NCBI GenBank assembly: GCA_903821715.1
Contig: CAIJMB010000228.1
Span: forward strand, 1 to 7,439
From: an uncultured Flavobacteriales bacterium
GTDB taxonomy: Bacteria; Bacteroidota; Bacteroidia; Flavobacteriales; Schleiferiaceae
Direction of reading: 5' to 3'
DNA: 7,439 nt
Shown here: positions 6,774 through 7,439 of the stretch, in pieces
How the letters are laid out: each line of letters starts with the position of its first letter
Numbering within the stretch: position 1 is the first letter of the stretch
Made by a program: the position numbers and the translations under genes
Notes under the pieces: model-generated
The model's database searches: none
The model's input: only the letters and a program-made list of their open reading frames with translations
What the model was told of the DNA's origin: nothing

Positions 6774-7429
6774 GGCTTTGGACTTGCAACCACATGGCCG
6801 TCGACGCGTTCAAGCCAAATGCCGTCGGCATCAGTAGGAACGCTCCAAACTCGCACATCGCCCGGACGAAGGACTCCGCTCGCAAGACGTGGCGTTCCGC
6901 GGATTCTACCGTCCATCGGGTAGCATGCACCGGCCCAAAAATCACCGCCGCGGTTATGTACGCGCACTCCGTCAGGAGTCCAATGGATTTCGAGGTCATC
7001 GGCGATCCTCCCCCGGTACAGGTCCACCGCATACCGGGTTGATATTCTCAGGGTTATATGTCCTGGGTGATTGGTTGCTGTGGCACTATCGAGATATGGC
7101 TCTATGTACACGCGGCGACATTGGCTTGATGAGTCGGTTGATAGCCAGTCGTAACGGACGCTTCGTCGTTCAAACGGCTCTAACCAAACCTCACTTGCAA
7201 TTTTCACAGGATGTTGGATCCCAAAAACGCTGTCCTGATAGATTAGTACTTTACTCGGGTGCTCTGTTAGGTTTTTTATCGAGATCACTCCTGTTGTTTC
7301 TAGAGTGGAATGAAAATGACTTAAACCGTTTGTAATGCTTATTTGGCACTGCGCTGAATATGTCAAGCCAAGAAATTGTGAAAAGAACAGGGCAATGAGT
7401 CCATTGCCCTGAACGGAGCGAAATCGCAT
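6770..7429 (-). CDS. PapD-like periplasmic chaperone (predicted)
   Basis: A 219-aa exported protein. The signal peptide spans 1-26 (YSA|Q27). Two Ig-like domains are suggested. Domain 1 (about 28-140) contains GVISIKNLTEHPSKVLIY, then WLEPFERRSVRYDW, the place where fimbrial chaperones have 'P..f.L.P...v.vR', then VYIEP and LRISTRYAVDLYRG, which lines up with the G1 strand (R132 at the position of the basic anchor residue of PapD). Domain 2 (about 144-216) contains the chaperone-like VRVHNRGGD and LRPGDVRVWSVP. This pattern, the size and the coupled usher-like gene support a chaperone that would cap pilin-like subunits in the periplasm. I see no lipobox. The start is fixed by in-frame stops just upstream (TAG 7435-7433, TAA 7438-7436). 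A TAATG at 7431-7427 could be the stop of a further upstream gene overlapping this ATG. Base composition of the first half is about 40% GC, well below the rest of the window. Confidence 0.55.
   Translation of the reverse strand: MRFRSVQGNGLIALFFSQFLGLTYSAQCQISITNGLSHFHSTLETTGVISIKNLTEHPSKVLIYQDSVFGIQHPVKIASEVWLEPFERRSVRYDWLSTDSSSQCRRVYIEPYLDSATATNHPGHITLRISTRYAVDLYRGRIADDLEIHWTPDGVRVHNRGGDFWAGACYPMDGRIRGTPRLASGVLRPGDVRVWSVPTDADGIWLERVDGHVVASPKP
7388..7411 (-). promoter_or_regulatory. Perfect stem-loop followed by a T-rich stretch, inside the chaperone-like start
   Basis: Two perfect 10-bp arms (CAGGGCAATG at 7388-7397 and CATTGCCCTG at 7402-7411) flank a 4-nt loop. On the minus (coding) strand the stem is followed directly by TTCTTTTC. 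This is the form of an intrinsic terminator or attenuator. It occupies codons 7-14 of the chaperone-like gene, coding for the start of the signal peptide core. It may limit readthrough from an upstream gene or tune translation of this one. Confidence 0.5.
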
Positions 7430-7439
7430 TAGCTATTAC

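Overview
The window looks like a piece of a Bacteroidota chromosome, probably a T9SS-bearing, Flavobacteriia-like lineage with fairly high GC. Three things suggest this. The large glycosidase ends in a type IX secretion (Por) C-terminal sorting domain. Most exported proteins have signal peptides ending in Ala followed directly by Gln, the Bacteroidetes 'Q-rule'. Shine-Dalgarno sequences are essentially absent, and the few promoter-like boxes resemble the Bacteroidota -7 element TAnnTTTG.

Layout from left to right. (1) The N-terminus of a leftward DUF3419/BtaA-like protein runs off the left edge. (2) A rightward tRNA-Leu(UAA) has an intrinsic terminator that lies inside the first codons of (3), a porin-like outer-membrane beta-barrel gene. 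(4) A smaller leftward exported beta-barrel gene converges on the porin gene and overlaps its 3' end by 38 nt. (5) A 69-nt divergent spacer carries a strong operator-like palindrome next to a -7-like box. (6) A rightward two-gene unit encodes a 912-aa secreted GH13 alpha-amylase family enzyme and, 6 nt further on, a membrane PAP2 phosphatase. (7) A leftward two-gene unit converges on the PAP2 gene with a 29-nt overlap. It encodes a 219-aa exported protein that reads like a PapD-type periplasmic chaperone, then, through a GTGA stop/start overlap, a 411-aa beta-barrel with a C-terminal Ig/prealbumin-like domain that reads like a reduced usher.

Almost every protein is predicted to act in the envelope. 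The amylase should be exported by T9SS and cut starch- or glycogen-like glucans at the surface or outside the cell; no SusC/SusD pair is visible, so this is not a classical starch utilisation locus. The most unusual content is the chaperone/usher-like pair at the right edge. If the assignment holds, it is a compact chaperone-usher-like assembly system in a phylum that normally uses other (type V, FimA-type) pili; any pilin would lie beyond the right edge. Also notable are two hairpin-plus-T-tract elements embedded in signal-peptide codons, at the porin gene and at the chaperone-like gene.
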